Origin: DATCLS01 sp036563805
GTDB taxonomy: Bacteria > Actinomycetota > Acidimicrobiia > Acidimicrobiales > VFJN01
NCBI GenBank assembly: GCA_036563805.1
Contig: DATCLS010000084.1
Coordinates: 1 to 43,005, forward strand
Length of the DNA: 43,005 bases
Direction: 5' to 3'
Program-made: the position numbers and the translations under genes
Shown here: piece after piece, positions 22,683 through 30,776 of the stretch
Numbering within the stretch: position 1 is the stretch's first letter
Layout of the letters: the number at the start of each line of letters is the position of its first letter
Notes under the pieces: generated by a model
Database searches by the model: none
What the model saw: the letters and a program-made list of their open reading frames with translations, nothing else
Told to the model about the DNA's origin: nothing

Positions 22683-22735
22683 TGGGCGCGCTCGGGCGCG
22701 GTGGGCGCCGCTGGGATCGCCCTTTACGTGGCCGC

Positions 22736-22752
22736 GAAAAAAGATTATTCAC
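22736..22752 (+). promoter_or_regulatory. AT-rich promoter patch before the TetR operon
   Basis: The gap before GTG 22759 carries GAAAAAAGATTATTCAC, the only AT-rich stretch in 136 bp. No clear TANNNT box or operator palindrome can be fixed. It is probably the core promoter with a very short leader. Confidence 0.35.
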
Positions 22753-22758
22753 TGACGT

Positions 22759-23508
22759 GTGAGCGCCGCCCGGACCAGGCCCCGACGCACCGGCAACCGG
22801 GACGCCGGCCGCGCGGCCGACCGTGACACCGACCACGACGACGGCGGCGACGAGCTCCGCTCCCGGCTGATCCGGGCGGCCGCCGAGGTGTTCGCCCGCG
22901 AGGGCTACGCCGGCACCAAGATCCTCGACATCGTGCGCGAGGCGGGCGTGTCGACCGGCGCCGTGTACGGGCGGTTCCGGTCGAAGAACGAGCTGCTGCG
23001 CGAGGCCGTGGTCCGTAGCTCGCGCCGGGGCGGCGTGATGGCCAGCGGGGCCGACAGCCTCGGCGACATCGTCCGCTTCGCCGCCAAGCTGGTGGACCGC
23101 CCGCTGTACAGCTTCGAGGCCATGCGGCTCGAGGCGTACGTCACCGCCCGCCGCGAGCCGGAGGTGGCCGACGCGCTGGCGGACGCCTACGCCCGCTGGC
23201 GCGAGGGGGTCGAGCCGCTCGTCGCCGCGGCCAAGGCCGACGGCACGCTGGGCGACGTCGACCCCGAGGCGGTGCTGTTCCTGTTCCGCACGATCTATCT
23301 GGGCGGGCTGCTGCACCGCGGCTCGGGGCTCGCGGGGCCCGACCCCGAGGCGTGGGAGGCGCTCGTCGAGCGGTTGGTCGCCGCCCTCGGGCGGACCGGC
23401 GAGCCGCCCGCCGCCGACCGGTCGCCCGCGGCCGACACCGCCGACCGGCCCGCCGCCGACCAGCCGGCCGACCACGATCCCGCTGACGACGACCCGGAGG
23501 TTCCGTGA
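22759..23508 (+). CDS. TetR family regulator of the acyl-CoA operon
   Basis: A 249-aa TetR protein. The N-terminal 35 residues are a charged tail; then comes the HTH: RLIRAAAEVFAREGYAGTKI, DIVREAGVSTGAVYGRFRSK, NELLREAVV. The C-terminal ligand domain is about residues 80-210, followed by a Pro/Ala/Asp-rich tail (AADRSPAADTADRPAADQPA). GTG 22759 is used; an alternative GTG two bases earlier is out of frame. The stop overlaps the start of the thiolase-like gene by 4 nt, so it is the first gene of the operon and probably represses it. The ligand is likely an acyl-CoA or the free substrate, by analogy with KstR-type proteins. Confidence 0.86.
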   Translation: MSAARTRPRRTGNRDAGRAADRDTDHDDGGDELRSRLIRAAAEVFAREGYAGTKILDIVREAGVSTGAVYGRFRSKNELLREAVVRSSRRGGVMASGADSLGDIVRFAAKLVDRPLYSFEAMRLEAYVTARREPEVADALADAYARWREGVEPLVAAAKADGTLGDVDPEAVLFLFRTIYLGGLLHRGSGLAGPDPEAWEALVERLVAALGRTGEPPAADRSPAADTADRPAADQPADHDPADDDPEVP

Positions 23509-24692
23509 CCGTCACCCGCCCGGAGCGCACCCTGCGGGGCGCCGCCGCCGTCGTCGGCGTCGCCGACGACGTCTCCCCCACCGGCCAGCTCGACCGGCAC
23601 GGCCGGGCCCTGGAGGCCGCCATGGTGGCCGAGGCGCTCGCCGACGCCGGCCTGACCCTCGCCGACGTCGACGGCCTCTGCTACGCGGGCATGCCCGCCG
23701 GCCTGGCCGAGTACCTCGACATCCACCCCCGCTTCCTCGACGGCACGATGGTCGGCGGCTCCAGTTACGAGCTGCACGTCGAGCACGCGGCGGCCGCCAT
23801 CGCCGCCGGCCTGTGCGACGTCGTCGTCGGGGTGTACGCCGCTACGCCCCGCAGCGACCGGGCGCGGGGCGGCGGCGGGCGCATGGGCCGCGGCTTCGCC
23901 TTCCCCGGGCCCAACCCGCAGGCCGAGTGGGAGATGCCCTACGGCCTGCGCCAGCCCATGGGTGCCTACGCCCTGGCGGCCAGCCGCCACATGGCCGTGT
24001 ACGGCACCACGTCCGAGCAGCTGGCCCGCATCGCGGTCGACACCCGCCGCTGGGCGGCGCTCAACCCCCGGGCCCGCTACCAGGACCCGATCACGGTCGA
24101 CGACGTGCTCGCCTCCCCGCTCCAGGCGTCGCCGTTGCACAAGCTCGACTGCTGCCTCGTGACCGACGGGGCCGGCGCCTTCGTGATGACGTCGGCCGAG
24201 CGGGCCCGCGACCTGCCCAAGCCGCCGGTCTACGTCCTCGGCGCCGCGTCCCACGGCGACCACGCCATGATCACCCAGATGCCGGACCTGACCACCACGG
24301 CGGGGGCGGTGTCGGGCCCGGCGGCGTTCGCCATGGCCGGCATCAAGCACGAGGACGTCGACCTGCTGATGTCGTACGACTCGTTCACGATCACGGCCCT
24401 GCTCCACCTCGAGGACCTCGGCTTCTGCCCCAAGGGCGAAGGCGGCCCGTTCGTCGAGGACGGCAAGCTCGGGCCGGGCGGCTCGCTGCCGATGAACACC
24501 AACGGCGGCGGACTGTCCTACACCCACCCCGGCATGTACGGGATGTTCCTGCTGGTCGAGGCCGTGCGGCAGCTGCGGGGCGAGGCCGGGGCCCGCCAGC
24601 TCGACCGGCCCCAGGTGGCGGTCGCACACGGCTCGGGCGGGGTGCTGTCGACGATGGGCACGGTGGTGCTCGGGACGGAGGCGACGCTGTGA
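23505..24692 (+). CDS. Thiolase-like protein lacking the catalytic Cys (SCP-x/Ltp2-type)
   Basis: A 395-aa thiolase fold of the lipid-transfer/SCP-x group. At the place of the nucleophilic Cys the sequence reads MVGGSSYELHVEHAAAAIAA, so it has Ser and cannot act as a normal Cys-dependent thiolase. The C-terminal NTNGGGLSYTHPGMYGMF is the usual GHP region, and AHGSGGVLSTMGTVVL replaces the second Cys (CxG) by His-Gly-Ser-Gly. Ltp2-type proteins with this pattern bind a DUF35 partner and act as retro-aldolases, cleaving a side chain from a CoA thioester. The start is GTG 23505, in a GTGA overlap with the TetR gene, and the next gene is DUF35. Confidence 0.85.
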   Translation: MTVTRPERTLRGAAAVVGVADDVSPTGQLDRHGRALEAAMVAEALADAGLTLADVDGLCYAGMPAGLAEYLDIHPRFLDGTMVGGSSYELHVEHAAAAIAAGLCDVVVGVYAATPRSDRARGGGGRMGRGFAFPGPNPQAEWEMPYGLRQPMGAYALAASRHMAVYGTTSEQLARIAVDTRRWAALNPRARYQDPITVDDVLASPLQASPLHKLDCCLVTDGAGAFVMTSAERARDLPKPPVYVLGAASHGDHAMITQMPDLTTTAGAVSGPAAFAMAGIKHEDVDLLMSYDSFTITALLHLEDLGFCPKGEGGPFVEDGKLGPGGSLPMNTNGGGLSYTHPGMYGMFLLVEAVRQLRGEAGARQLDRPQVAVAHGSGGVLSTMGTVVLGTEATL

Positions 24693-25105
24693 GCGCAGGG
24701 ACCGACGTGAGCCTGTTCGAGCCGCCGGCGTCGGAGGCGGCCGCGCCGTTCTGGGAGGCGACCCGGCGCCGGGAGCTGGTCCTGCCGTGGTGCACCGACT
24801 GCCGGCGCCCGTTCTGGTACCCGCGGGAGGTCTGCCCGACCTGCCTCGGCGTGGCCATCGAGTGGCGGCCGGCCGGCGGCGCCGGCGAGGTCTACGCGGT
24901 CAGCGTCCAGCACCGGGCCGGTCCCGGGCGCGACCCGGCCGACGGGCCCTACGCGGTGGCGCTGGTCGACCTGGCCGAGGGGGTGCGGGTGATGGCCAAC
25001 GTGGTCGGCTGCCCGCCCGAGGACGTGACGGTGGGGATGGCGGTCCGGGTGACCTGGCAGCCGCTGTCCGACGGGCGGAACCTGCCGCAGATGACGCCGG
25101 CCTGA
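24689..25105 (+). CDS. DUF35 Zn-ribbon/OB-fold partner protein
   Basis: A 138-aa protein. Residues 15-55 form the rubredoxin-like Zn ribbon with Cys35, Cys38, Cys49 and Cys52 (LPWCTDCRRPFWYP and EVCPTCLG). Residues 60-130 are the OB fold: GGAGEVYAVSVQHRAG, PYAVALVDLAEGVRVMANVV and GMAVRVTWQPLSDG. In the ChsH2/Ltp2 systems DUF35 binds the thiolase-like subunit and makes the acyl-CoA channel. GTG 24689 overlaps the upstream stop (GTGA), which ties the pair together at the translation level. It has no catalytic residues of its own that I can recognise. Confidence 0.88.
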   Translation: MSAGTDVSLFEPPASEAAAPFWEATRRRELVLPWCTDCRRPFWYPREVCPTCLGVAIEWRPAGGAGEVYAVSVQHRAGPGRDPADGPYAVALVDLAEGVRVMANVVGCPPEDVTVGMAVRVTWQPLSDGRNLPQMTPA

Positions 25106-25143
25106 CGACCGCGAGCCGATGACACGGGGACCGACGACACCGA

Positions 25144-25172
25144 CCCTCGGCTGACCGACCGCCAGCCGAGGG
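25144..25172 (+). promoter_or_regulatory. Intra-operon hairpin before the acyl-CoA dehydrogenase
   Basis: CCCTCGGCTG (25144-25153) pairs exactly with CAGCCGAGGG (25163-25172), giving a 10-bp stem with a 9-nt loop. It lies in the only gap of the operon, 20 nt before ATG 25193 and just before a GAGGGGGG ribosome site. It may be a processing site or attenuator that changes the ratio of upstream to downstream products. Confidence 0.45.
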
Positions 25173-25192
25173 GGACGACGAGGGGGGACAGC

Positions 25193-26407
25193 ATGCCGAC
25201 GGAGATCGACCTCGGCCCGGGGGCCGAGCGGTTCCGCGACGAGATCCGCCAGTGGCTGGAGGCCAACAAGCCCGAGGACGCCGACCCGGACGCGGGCGGG
25301 CCTGGCGTGACCACGTGGGCCGGCCTCCAGGCCTGGACCGACAAGCTGCACGAGGCCGGCTACCTGTGCGTGAGCTGGCCCCGCGAGTACGGCGGGCGGG
25401 GCCTGTCCGCCGTCGAGGTCGCGGTCATGAACGAGGAGTTCGCCCGCGCCGGCGTGCCCCGCGTCACCCGGGGCATGGGCGAGTGGCTGGTGGGCCCGTC
25501 GATCATCGTCCACGGCACCGACGAGCAGAAGGCCCACTTCCTGCCCCGCATCATCGACGGCACCGACGTGTACTGCCAGGGCTTCTCCGAGCCGAACGCC
25601 GGCTCCGACCTGGCCAGCCTCACGACCCGGGGCGTGGTCGACGGCGACGAGCTGGTCATCACCGGCCAGAAGGTGTGGACCTCGGGGGCCCAGCTGGCGA
25701 ACATGATGTTCTGCCTGTGCCGGACGGATCCGGACGCGCCCAAGCACCAAGGCATCTCCTACGTGCTGGTGCCGATGCGGCGCGAGGACGGCTCGTCCAA
25801 CGGCTTCGAGATGCGGCCCATCCGCCAGATCACCGGCCGCCGGGGCTTCACCGCCACGTACATCACCGAGGCTCGGGCGCCGCTGTTCAACGTCATCGGC
25901 GGCCTGAACAACGGGTGGCGGGTCACGATGACCACGCTGGGCAACGAGCGGGGCGGACGGGCCACCACCCAGCACGTCCAGTACCAGCGGCAGGTCGAGC
26001 GGATCGTCGACGAGGTGCGCCGGCGGGGCCTGGAGACCGACCCGCTCGTCCGCCAGCGCGTCGCCTGGGCCCACACGCACGCCGAGATCATGCGGATGTC
26101 CGGGCTGCGCACGCTGTCCGAGGTGGCGTCGCGGGGCGAGCCCGGCCCGTCGGCGTCGATCAACAAGATGTTCTGGTCGGAGTACGCCCGCGACGTCGGC
26201 GAGTGGGAGATGCACCTGCGGGGCGCCGACGCCCTCGTCCGGCCCGAGGGCGACGGCTACCGGATCGACCGCTGGCAGGCCGACTTCCTCGGCAGCCGGT
26301 CGGGCACGATCTGGGGCGGGACCGCCGAGGTGCAGCGCAACATCGTCGGCGAGCGGGTCCTCGGCCTCCCCAAGGAGCCGAGCCACGAGGAGGGGGACAC
26401 GGAATGA
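25193..26407 (+). CDS. Acyl-CoA dehydrogenase
   Basis: A 404-aa FAD acyl-CoA dehydrogenase. The N-terminal helical domain contains SWPREYGGRGLSAVEVAVMN, the middle beta domain YCQGFSEPNAGSDLASLTTR and VITGQKVWTSGAQLANMMFC, and the C-terminal bundle SGTIWGGTAEVQRNIVGERV. In other members the latter sequence lies next to the FAD adenine. The catalytic base (Glu) cannot be fixed by eye. It forms the alpha,beta double bond on a CoA thioester. ATG 25193 has GAGGGGGG 5-12 nt upstream. Its stop overlaps the acyl-CoA synthetase start by 4 nt. The order synthetase, dehydrogenase, aldolase pair would suit side-chain shortening, though no hydratase is in this operon. Confidence 0.92.
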   Translation: MPTEIDLGPGAERFRDEIRQWLEANKPEDADPDAGGPGVTTWAGLQAWTDKLHEAGYLCVSWPREYGGRGLSAVEVAVMNEEFARAGVPRVTRGMGEWLVGPSIIVHGTDEQKAHFLPRIIDGTDVYCQGFSEPNAGSDLASLTTRGVVDGDELVITGQKVWTSGAQLANMMFCLCRTDPDAPKHQGISYVLVPMRREDGSSNGFEMRPIRQITGRRGFTATYITEARAPLFNVIGGLNNGWRVTMTTLGNERGGRATTQHVQYQRQVERIVDEVRRRGLETDPLVRQRVAWAHTHAEIMRMSGLRTLSEVASRGEPGPSASINKMFWSEYARDVGEWEMHLRGADALVRPEGDGYRIDRWQADFLGSRSGTIWGGTAEVQRNIVGERVLGLPKEPSHEEGDTE

Positions 26408-27981
26408 GCGACCGCGAGGCTTTCATCCGGGCGGCCCGGACGGGCATGACGCTGGCCTACTGGGCGGCCCGCCAGCCCGACCGCCCGGCGTTCCTGTCGC
26501 CCCACGGCGACCGGACGTTCGCCGAGCTCAACGCCGAGACCAACCGCCTGGCGCGGGCGCTGCGCCGCCGGGGCCTGGGGCGCGGCGACGCGGTGGCGGC
26601 CATGGTGTCCAACCGGGTCGAGTTCGCCACCGTGCTGGCCGCCGCGCTCCGCACCGGGCTGCGGTTCACGCCCATCAACTGGCACCTGACGGCCGACGAG
26701 GCCGGCTACATCGTCGACAACTGCGAGGCCCGGGCGTTCGTGGCCGACGCCCGCTTCGCCGACGTGGCCGCGTCCGCCACCGCCACCGCCCCGAACGCCA
26801 CCGTGCGGCTGGCCGTCGGCGGCGCCATCGACGGCTTCGAGCCCTACGACGAGGCGATCGTCGGCGAGGACGGCGCCGACATCGACGACCCCGTCCTCGG
26901 CGGCACCATGCCCTACACCTCGGGCACGACCGGCCGGCCCAAGGGCGTGTACCGGCCCGGGCCGCCGCCCCGCACCGCCGTCCCGTCGTTCGGCTACGAG
27001 CCGGGCGAGTCGCTGCATCTGTGCACCGGGCCGCTGTACCACACGGCCCCGCTGGCGTTCTCGCTGGTCGGCCCGCTCAACGCCGGCGCCGGCATCGTGT
27101 GCATGGACGGCTGGTCGGCGACCGAGACCCTGCGGCTCATCGAGGAGCACCGCATCACCCACACCCACATGGTCCCGACCATGTTCCACCGGCTGCTGTC
27201 GCTACCCGAGGAGGTGCGGGAGGCGGCCGACGTGTCGTCGCTCCGGCTGGTCGTCCACGGTGCCGCCCCCTGCCCGGTGGCCACCAAGCGGGCCATGATC
27301 GAGTGGCTGGGGCCGGTGCTGCTCGAGTACTACGCCGCCACCGAGGGGACGGGCACGTTCGTCGGCAGCGAGGAGTGGCTGGCCAAGCCGGGCACGGTGG
27401 GCAAGCCGGCCGAGCCCGACCACATTCGCATCCTCGGCCCCGACGGCGAGCCCCTGCCCGCCGGCGAGGTGGGCACGGTGTACCTGCGGGCGCCCGAGAG
27501 AGGGCGGTTCCGCTATTTCAAGGACCCGGACAAGACCGCCTCGAGCTACCGCGACGACTACTTCACGATGGGCGACGTCGGGTACCTCGACGAGGACGGC
27601 TACCTGTTCCTCACCGACCGGAGCGTCGACCTGATCATCACCGGCGGCGTCAACGTCTACCCGGCCGAGGTCGAGGCGGCGCTGCTCACCCACACCGCAG
27701 TGGGCGACGTGGCGGTGATCGGCGTGCCCGACGCCGAGTTCGGCGAGTCGGTGCTGGCCGTGGTCGAGCCCCAGCCGGGCGTCGAGCCGTCCGACGCCCT
27801 GGCGGCCGAGCTCATCGCCCACTGCCGCGACCTGCTGGCGCACTTCAAGTGCCCCAAGCACGTCGACTTCGTGGACCACCTGCCCCGGACCGACAGCGGC
27901 AAGCTGTACAAGCGCCGGCTGCGGGAGGAGTACCGGGCCCGGGCTGCGGCGGCCGCCGGGTCGTCCCCGGGCGCCGACTGA
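26404..27981 (+). CDS. Acyl-CoA synthetase (AMP-forming ligase)
   Basis: A 525-aa ANL-superfamily ligase. The P-loop YTSGTTGRPKGV is at about residues 171-182; GPLYHTAPLAF, LEYYAATEGTG and the hinge region YFTMGDVGYLDEDGYLFLTD follow. The A10 Lys is in PRTDSGKLYKRRLREEYR near residue 500. It activates a carboxylate with ATP to the acyl-AMP and transfers it to CoA in the cytoplasm. ATG 26404 overlaps the dehydrogenase stop (ATGA). It is the last gene of the 22759-27981 operon and likely makes the CoA ester that the other enzymes use; chain type is not readable. Confidence 0.93.
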   Translation: MSDREAFIRAARTGMTLAYWAARQPDRPAFLSPHGDRTFAELNAETNRLARALRRRGLGRGDAVAAMVSNRVEFATVLAAALRTGLRFTPINWHLTADEAGYIVDNCEARAFVADARFADVAASATATAPNATVRLAVGGAIDGFEPYDEAIVGEDGADIDDPVLGGTMPYTSGTTGRPKGVYRPGPPPRTAVPSFGYEPGESLHLCTGPLYHTAPLAFSLVGPLNAGAGIVCMDGWSATETLRLIEEHRITHTHMVPTMFHRLLSLPEEVREAADVSSLRLVVHGAAPCPVATKRAMIEWLGPVLLEYYAATEGTGTFVGSEEWLAKPGTVGKPAEPDHIRILGPDGEPLPAGEVGTVYLRAPERGRFRYFKDPDKTASSYRDDYFTMGDVGYLDEDGYLFLTDRSVDLIITGGVNVYPAEVEAALLTHTAVGDVAVIGVPDAEFGESVLAVVEPQPGVEPSDALAAELIAHCRDLLAHFKCPKHVDFVDHLPRTDSGKLYKRRLREEYRARAAAAAGSSPGAD

Positions 27982-28113
27982 CGCCCCTGGGCCTCGCGGC
28001 CGCCCCGCCGTCTGCTCCCGGCCGCCGCCTGACGGCGTCGGGCGGGGGCCGCCCGCGGCCCGGTCCCGGGCGGTGCCCGGCCGGGGGCGGCGGGGTGCCA
28101 TGCTTGGCGCCCG

Positions 28114-30678
28114 ATGGGCTACCGGCTGGGCGTCGACCTGGGCACCACCTACAGCGCGGCGGCGCTGCACCGCGACGGACGCGTCGAGCTGGTGCCGCTC
28201 GGCGACCGGACGACGGTCATGCCGTCCGTGGCGTTCGTCCGCGACGACGGCGAGGTCCTGATCGGCGAGGCCGCGAACCGACGGGGCCTGCTCGCACCCG
28301 AGCGGGTGGCCCGGGAGTTCAAGCGCCGGGTCGGCGACCCGACCCCGATGCTGGTGGGTGGCGCCCCCTACCCCGCCGACGTCCTGGTCGCCCACCTGCT
28401 GCGGGCGGTCGTGGCCCGGGTCGCCGAGCGCGAGGGCGGCGGGCCCGACGGCGTGGCGCTGACCCACCCGGCCAACTGGGGCGCCTACAAGCTCGACTTC
28501 TTCCGGCAGGCGATCGACCGGGCCGGGCTGGGCGACGTGCCGGTCACGCTGCTGTCCGAGCCCGAGGCGGCGGCGCTGCACTACGCGGCGAGCGAGCGCG
28601 TGCCGCCGGGGGCGGTCGTCGCTGTCTACGACCTGGGCGGCGGCACGTTCGACGCCGCCGTGCTGCGACGACGCGACGAGCACGGCTTCGAGATGGTGGG
28701 CCGGCCCGAGGGCATCGAGCGGCTCGGCGGCGTCGACTTCGACGCCGGCGTGTTCGCCCACGTCGACGCCGCCCTCGACGGCGCCGTGTCCGCCCTCGAC
28801 GACGAGGACGAGGTCGCCGTCCAGGCCGTGGCCCGCCTCCGGGCCGAGTGCGTGGAGGCCAAGGAGGCGCTGTCCCGCGACGTCGAGGTCGCCATCCCGG
28901 TCGTCCTGCCCGAGCGGGCGACGACCGTGCGCCTGACCCGGGCCGAGCTCGAGGCGATGATCCGCCCGGCGCTGGCCGAGACGATCGCCGCACTGCGCAG
29001 CGCGCTGCGGTCGGCCGACGTGGCGGCGGAGGACGTGTACGCCGTGCTGCTGGTCGGCGGGTCGTCGCGCATCCCGCTCGTGGCCCAGATGGTCTCGGCC
29101 GAGCTGGGGCGCCCTATCGCCGTCGACGCCCACCCCAAGCACGCGGTGGCCCAGGGGGCGGCCGCGGCGGCCGCAGCCCCCACCCCGACGGTCGGACCCG
29201 ACGCGGTGACGATCCTGCCGACCTCCGGGGCGGCCGGCCCCGGGACGGCCGATGCGGCGGGGCCGGCGGGCGCGGTCGGGTCGGCCGCGTCGCCGGCGCC
29301 GGTGCTGGCGCCCCCATCCGGGTCGCCCCCGGCCGCGCCGGCGCCCGCCCCCGCCCCGACACCGTCGCCGCCGCCGGCACCGGCGACGCCACCGCCGCCG
29401 TCCCCGTCCGGCGCCCCGCCAGCCGCGGCGCCGGTCTCCCCCGGGGGCCCCGAGACTCGGCCGCTGGAGCCGCCGTCCCCGACGCCGAGCCGGCCCGGCC
29501 CGGGCGCCGCCCTGCCCCGGCGGCCGCTCCTCGCCGCGGCCGCGGTGCTCGTCCTGCTCGTCGGCGCCGTGGCCGCTCTCGTCGCCACCCGGGGCGGCGA
29601 CGGCGGCGACGGGGGCACGACGACCACGGCCGCGGAGGAGGCGTCCGGCGTCCCGGCCCCCGAGCCGCAAGACGTGCCCGACCCGCAGGCCGAGGACGTC
29701 CCGGCGGCGCCGGAGCCGGACGTCCCGGACGCCTCGGGCACTCCGCCGCGGAGCGCCGACGCCACCGTCCAGGCGCTCGTCGACGGCTGCGCGGGCGAGG
29801 CGGTCGACGACTGCGACCGCCTCTACGCGGTCGCCGACGAGGAGCCGGTGGTGGCCTACGCCCGCACGTGCGGCAACCGGCTGGCCGACGAGGACGCCTA
29901 CGGCGACTGCATCCTCCGCTTCGACGCCGTCCCCACCGACGACGACGAGCAGGTCCAGGGCCTGATCGACGGCTGCGCCGGGGACGCGGTCGACGACTGC
30001 GACCGCATCTACGCCAACGCCGACAGCGCGTCCCCCGCCTACACGTTCGCTCGGGCCTGCGGGCACCGGCTCGACGACGACGAGGCGGTCGGCGACTGCA
30101 TCATCCGCTTCAAGGCGGTCCCCACCGACGACGACGAGGAGATCCAGGGCCTGATCGACGGCTGCGCCGGCGATGCGGTCGACGACTGCGACCGCCTGTA
30201 CTTCAGTGGACGCAGCGGCGACCCGGCCTACGTCTACGGCCGCACCTGCGGCCATCGGCTCGACGACGACGAGGCCAGCGGCAACTGCATCCTGCGGTGG
30301 AACGCGGTGCCGAGCGACGACGACGAGCAGATCCAGGAGTGGATCGACGGCTGCGCCGGGGACGCGGTCGACGACTGCGACCGGCTCTACGACAACGCCG
30401 AGAGCGGCAGCCCGGCCTACGTGTACGGCCGCAGCTGCGGCCACCGCCTCGCCGGTGACGAGCTGGTCAGCGGCGACTGCCTGATCACCTTCGACGCCGT
30501 CCCCACCGGCGGCGACCGTGGGCTGGAGGCCCTGGTCGAGGCGTGCGACAGCGACGCCGCGGCCTGCGACCGGCTCTACGACGCCGCCGACGACGGCCCG
30601 TTCGTCGACTACGCCCGGACCTGCGGCCACCGCCTCGAGCAGCCCGAGGCCGCCGGCGACTGCGCCGAGCGCACCTAG
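28114..30678 (+). CDS. Membrane-anchored Hsp70-family protein with five extracytoplasmic Cys-rich repeats
   Basis: An 854-aa protein. Residues 1-349 are an Hsp70 ATPase: phosphate 1 loop GVDLGTTYSAAA (6-17), VTLLSEPEAAALHYA, phosphate 2 VYDLGGGTFDAAVL (from about 171) and adenosine loop LLVGGSSRIPLV (from about 312). The peptide-binding domain and lid of DnaK are absent. Instead come a Pro/Ala-rich linker (350-470), one membrane helix (RRPLLAAAAVLVLLVGAVAA, from about 470), an acidic spacer and five Cys-rich repeats of 62-64 residues (from about 552). With no signal peptide the ATPase should be cytoplasmic and the repeats outside. Similar repeats occur, as I recall, in other actinobacterial surface proteins. 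Role unknown; no DnaJ or GrpE nearby. Confidence 0.88.
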   Translation: MGYRLGVDLGTTYSAAALHRDGRVELVPLGDRTTVMPSVAFVRDDGEVLIGEAANRRGLLAPERVAREFKRRVGDPTPMLVGGAPYPADVLVAHLLRAVVARVAEREGGGPDGVALTHPANWGAYKLDFFRQAIDRAGLGDVPVTLLSEPEAAALHYAASERVPPGAVVAVYDLGGGTFDAAVLRRRDEHGFEMVGRPEGIERLGGVDFDAGVFAHVDAALDGAVSALDDEDEVAVQAVARLRAECVEAKEALSRDVEVAIPVVLPERATTVRLTRAELEAMIRPALAETIAALRSALRSADVAAEDVYAVLLVGGSSRIPLVAQMVSAELGRPIAVDAHPKHAVAQGAAAAAAAPTPTVGPDAVTILPTSGAAGPGTADAAGPAGAVGSAASPAPVLAPPSGSPPAAPAPAPAPTPSPPPAPATPPPPSPSGAPPAAAPVSPGGPETRPLEPPSPTPSRPGPGAALPRRPLLAAAAVLVLLVGAVAALVATRGGDGGDGGTTTTAAEEASGVPAPEPQDVPDPQAEDVPAAPEPDVPDASGTPPRSADATVQALVDGCAGEAVDDCDRLYAVADEEPVVAYARTCGNRLADEDAYGDCILRFDAVPTDDDEQVQGLIDGCAGDAVDDCDRIYANADSASPAYTFARACGHRLDDDEAVGDCIIRFKAVPTDDDEEIQGLIDGCAGDAVDDCDRLYFSGRSGDPAYVYGRTCGHRLDDDEASGNCILRWNAVPSDDDEQIQEWIDGCAGDAVDDCDRLYDNAESGSPAYVYGRSCGHRLAGDELVSGDCLITFDAVPTGGDRGLEALVEACDSDAAACDRLYDAADDGPFVDYARTCGHRLEQPEAAGDCAERT
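29767..30675 (+). repeat. Five tandem 62-64-codon repeats in the Hsp70-like gene
   Basis: Repeats begin at 29767, 29953, 30142, 30331 and 30523 (spacing 186, 189, 189 and 192 nt). The first four open with GCAG(E/D)AVDDCDR(L/I)Y, and most close with Y.R(T/S)CG.RL followed by GDC, giving four Cys each and 20 in total. Copies 1-4 are near-identical in the opening DNA (ctgatcgacggctgcgcc in copies 2 and 3) and very acidic between units (PTDDDEQ, PSDDDEQ). Copy 5 is the most diverged. Confidence 0.9.
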
Positions 30679-30737
30679 CCGCCACGCTCCGCCGGCGGGC
30701 CGTACGACAACGACGAACGGGCCGGTGGCCCGTCGTT

Positions 30738-30754
30738 GGTGACGACTTGTCACC
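30738..30754. promoter_or_regulatory. TetR operator O1 (autoregulatory position)
   Basis: GGTGACGACTTGTCACC has perfect 6-bp arms (GGTGAC/GTCACC) around a 5-bp centre. It lies 22 bp before the TetR start. Confidence 0.7.
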
Positions 30755-30776
30755 GCGCCTGGCGTACGGTTCTGCC

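Noticed and set aside
28073..28261. Alternative upstream ATG frame overlapping the Hsp70-like start
   Set aside because: The product is Arg/Trp/Thr-rich and unrelated to any family, and it is a different frame of the same DNA that encodes the ATPase phosphate loop.
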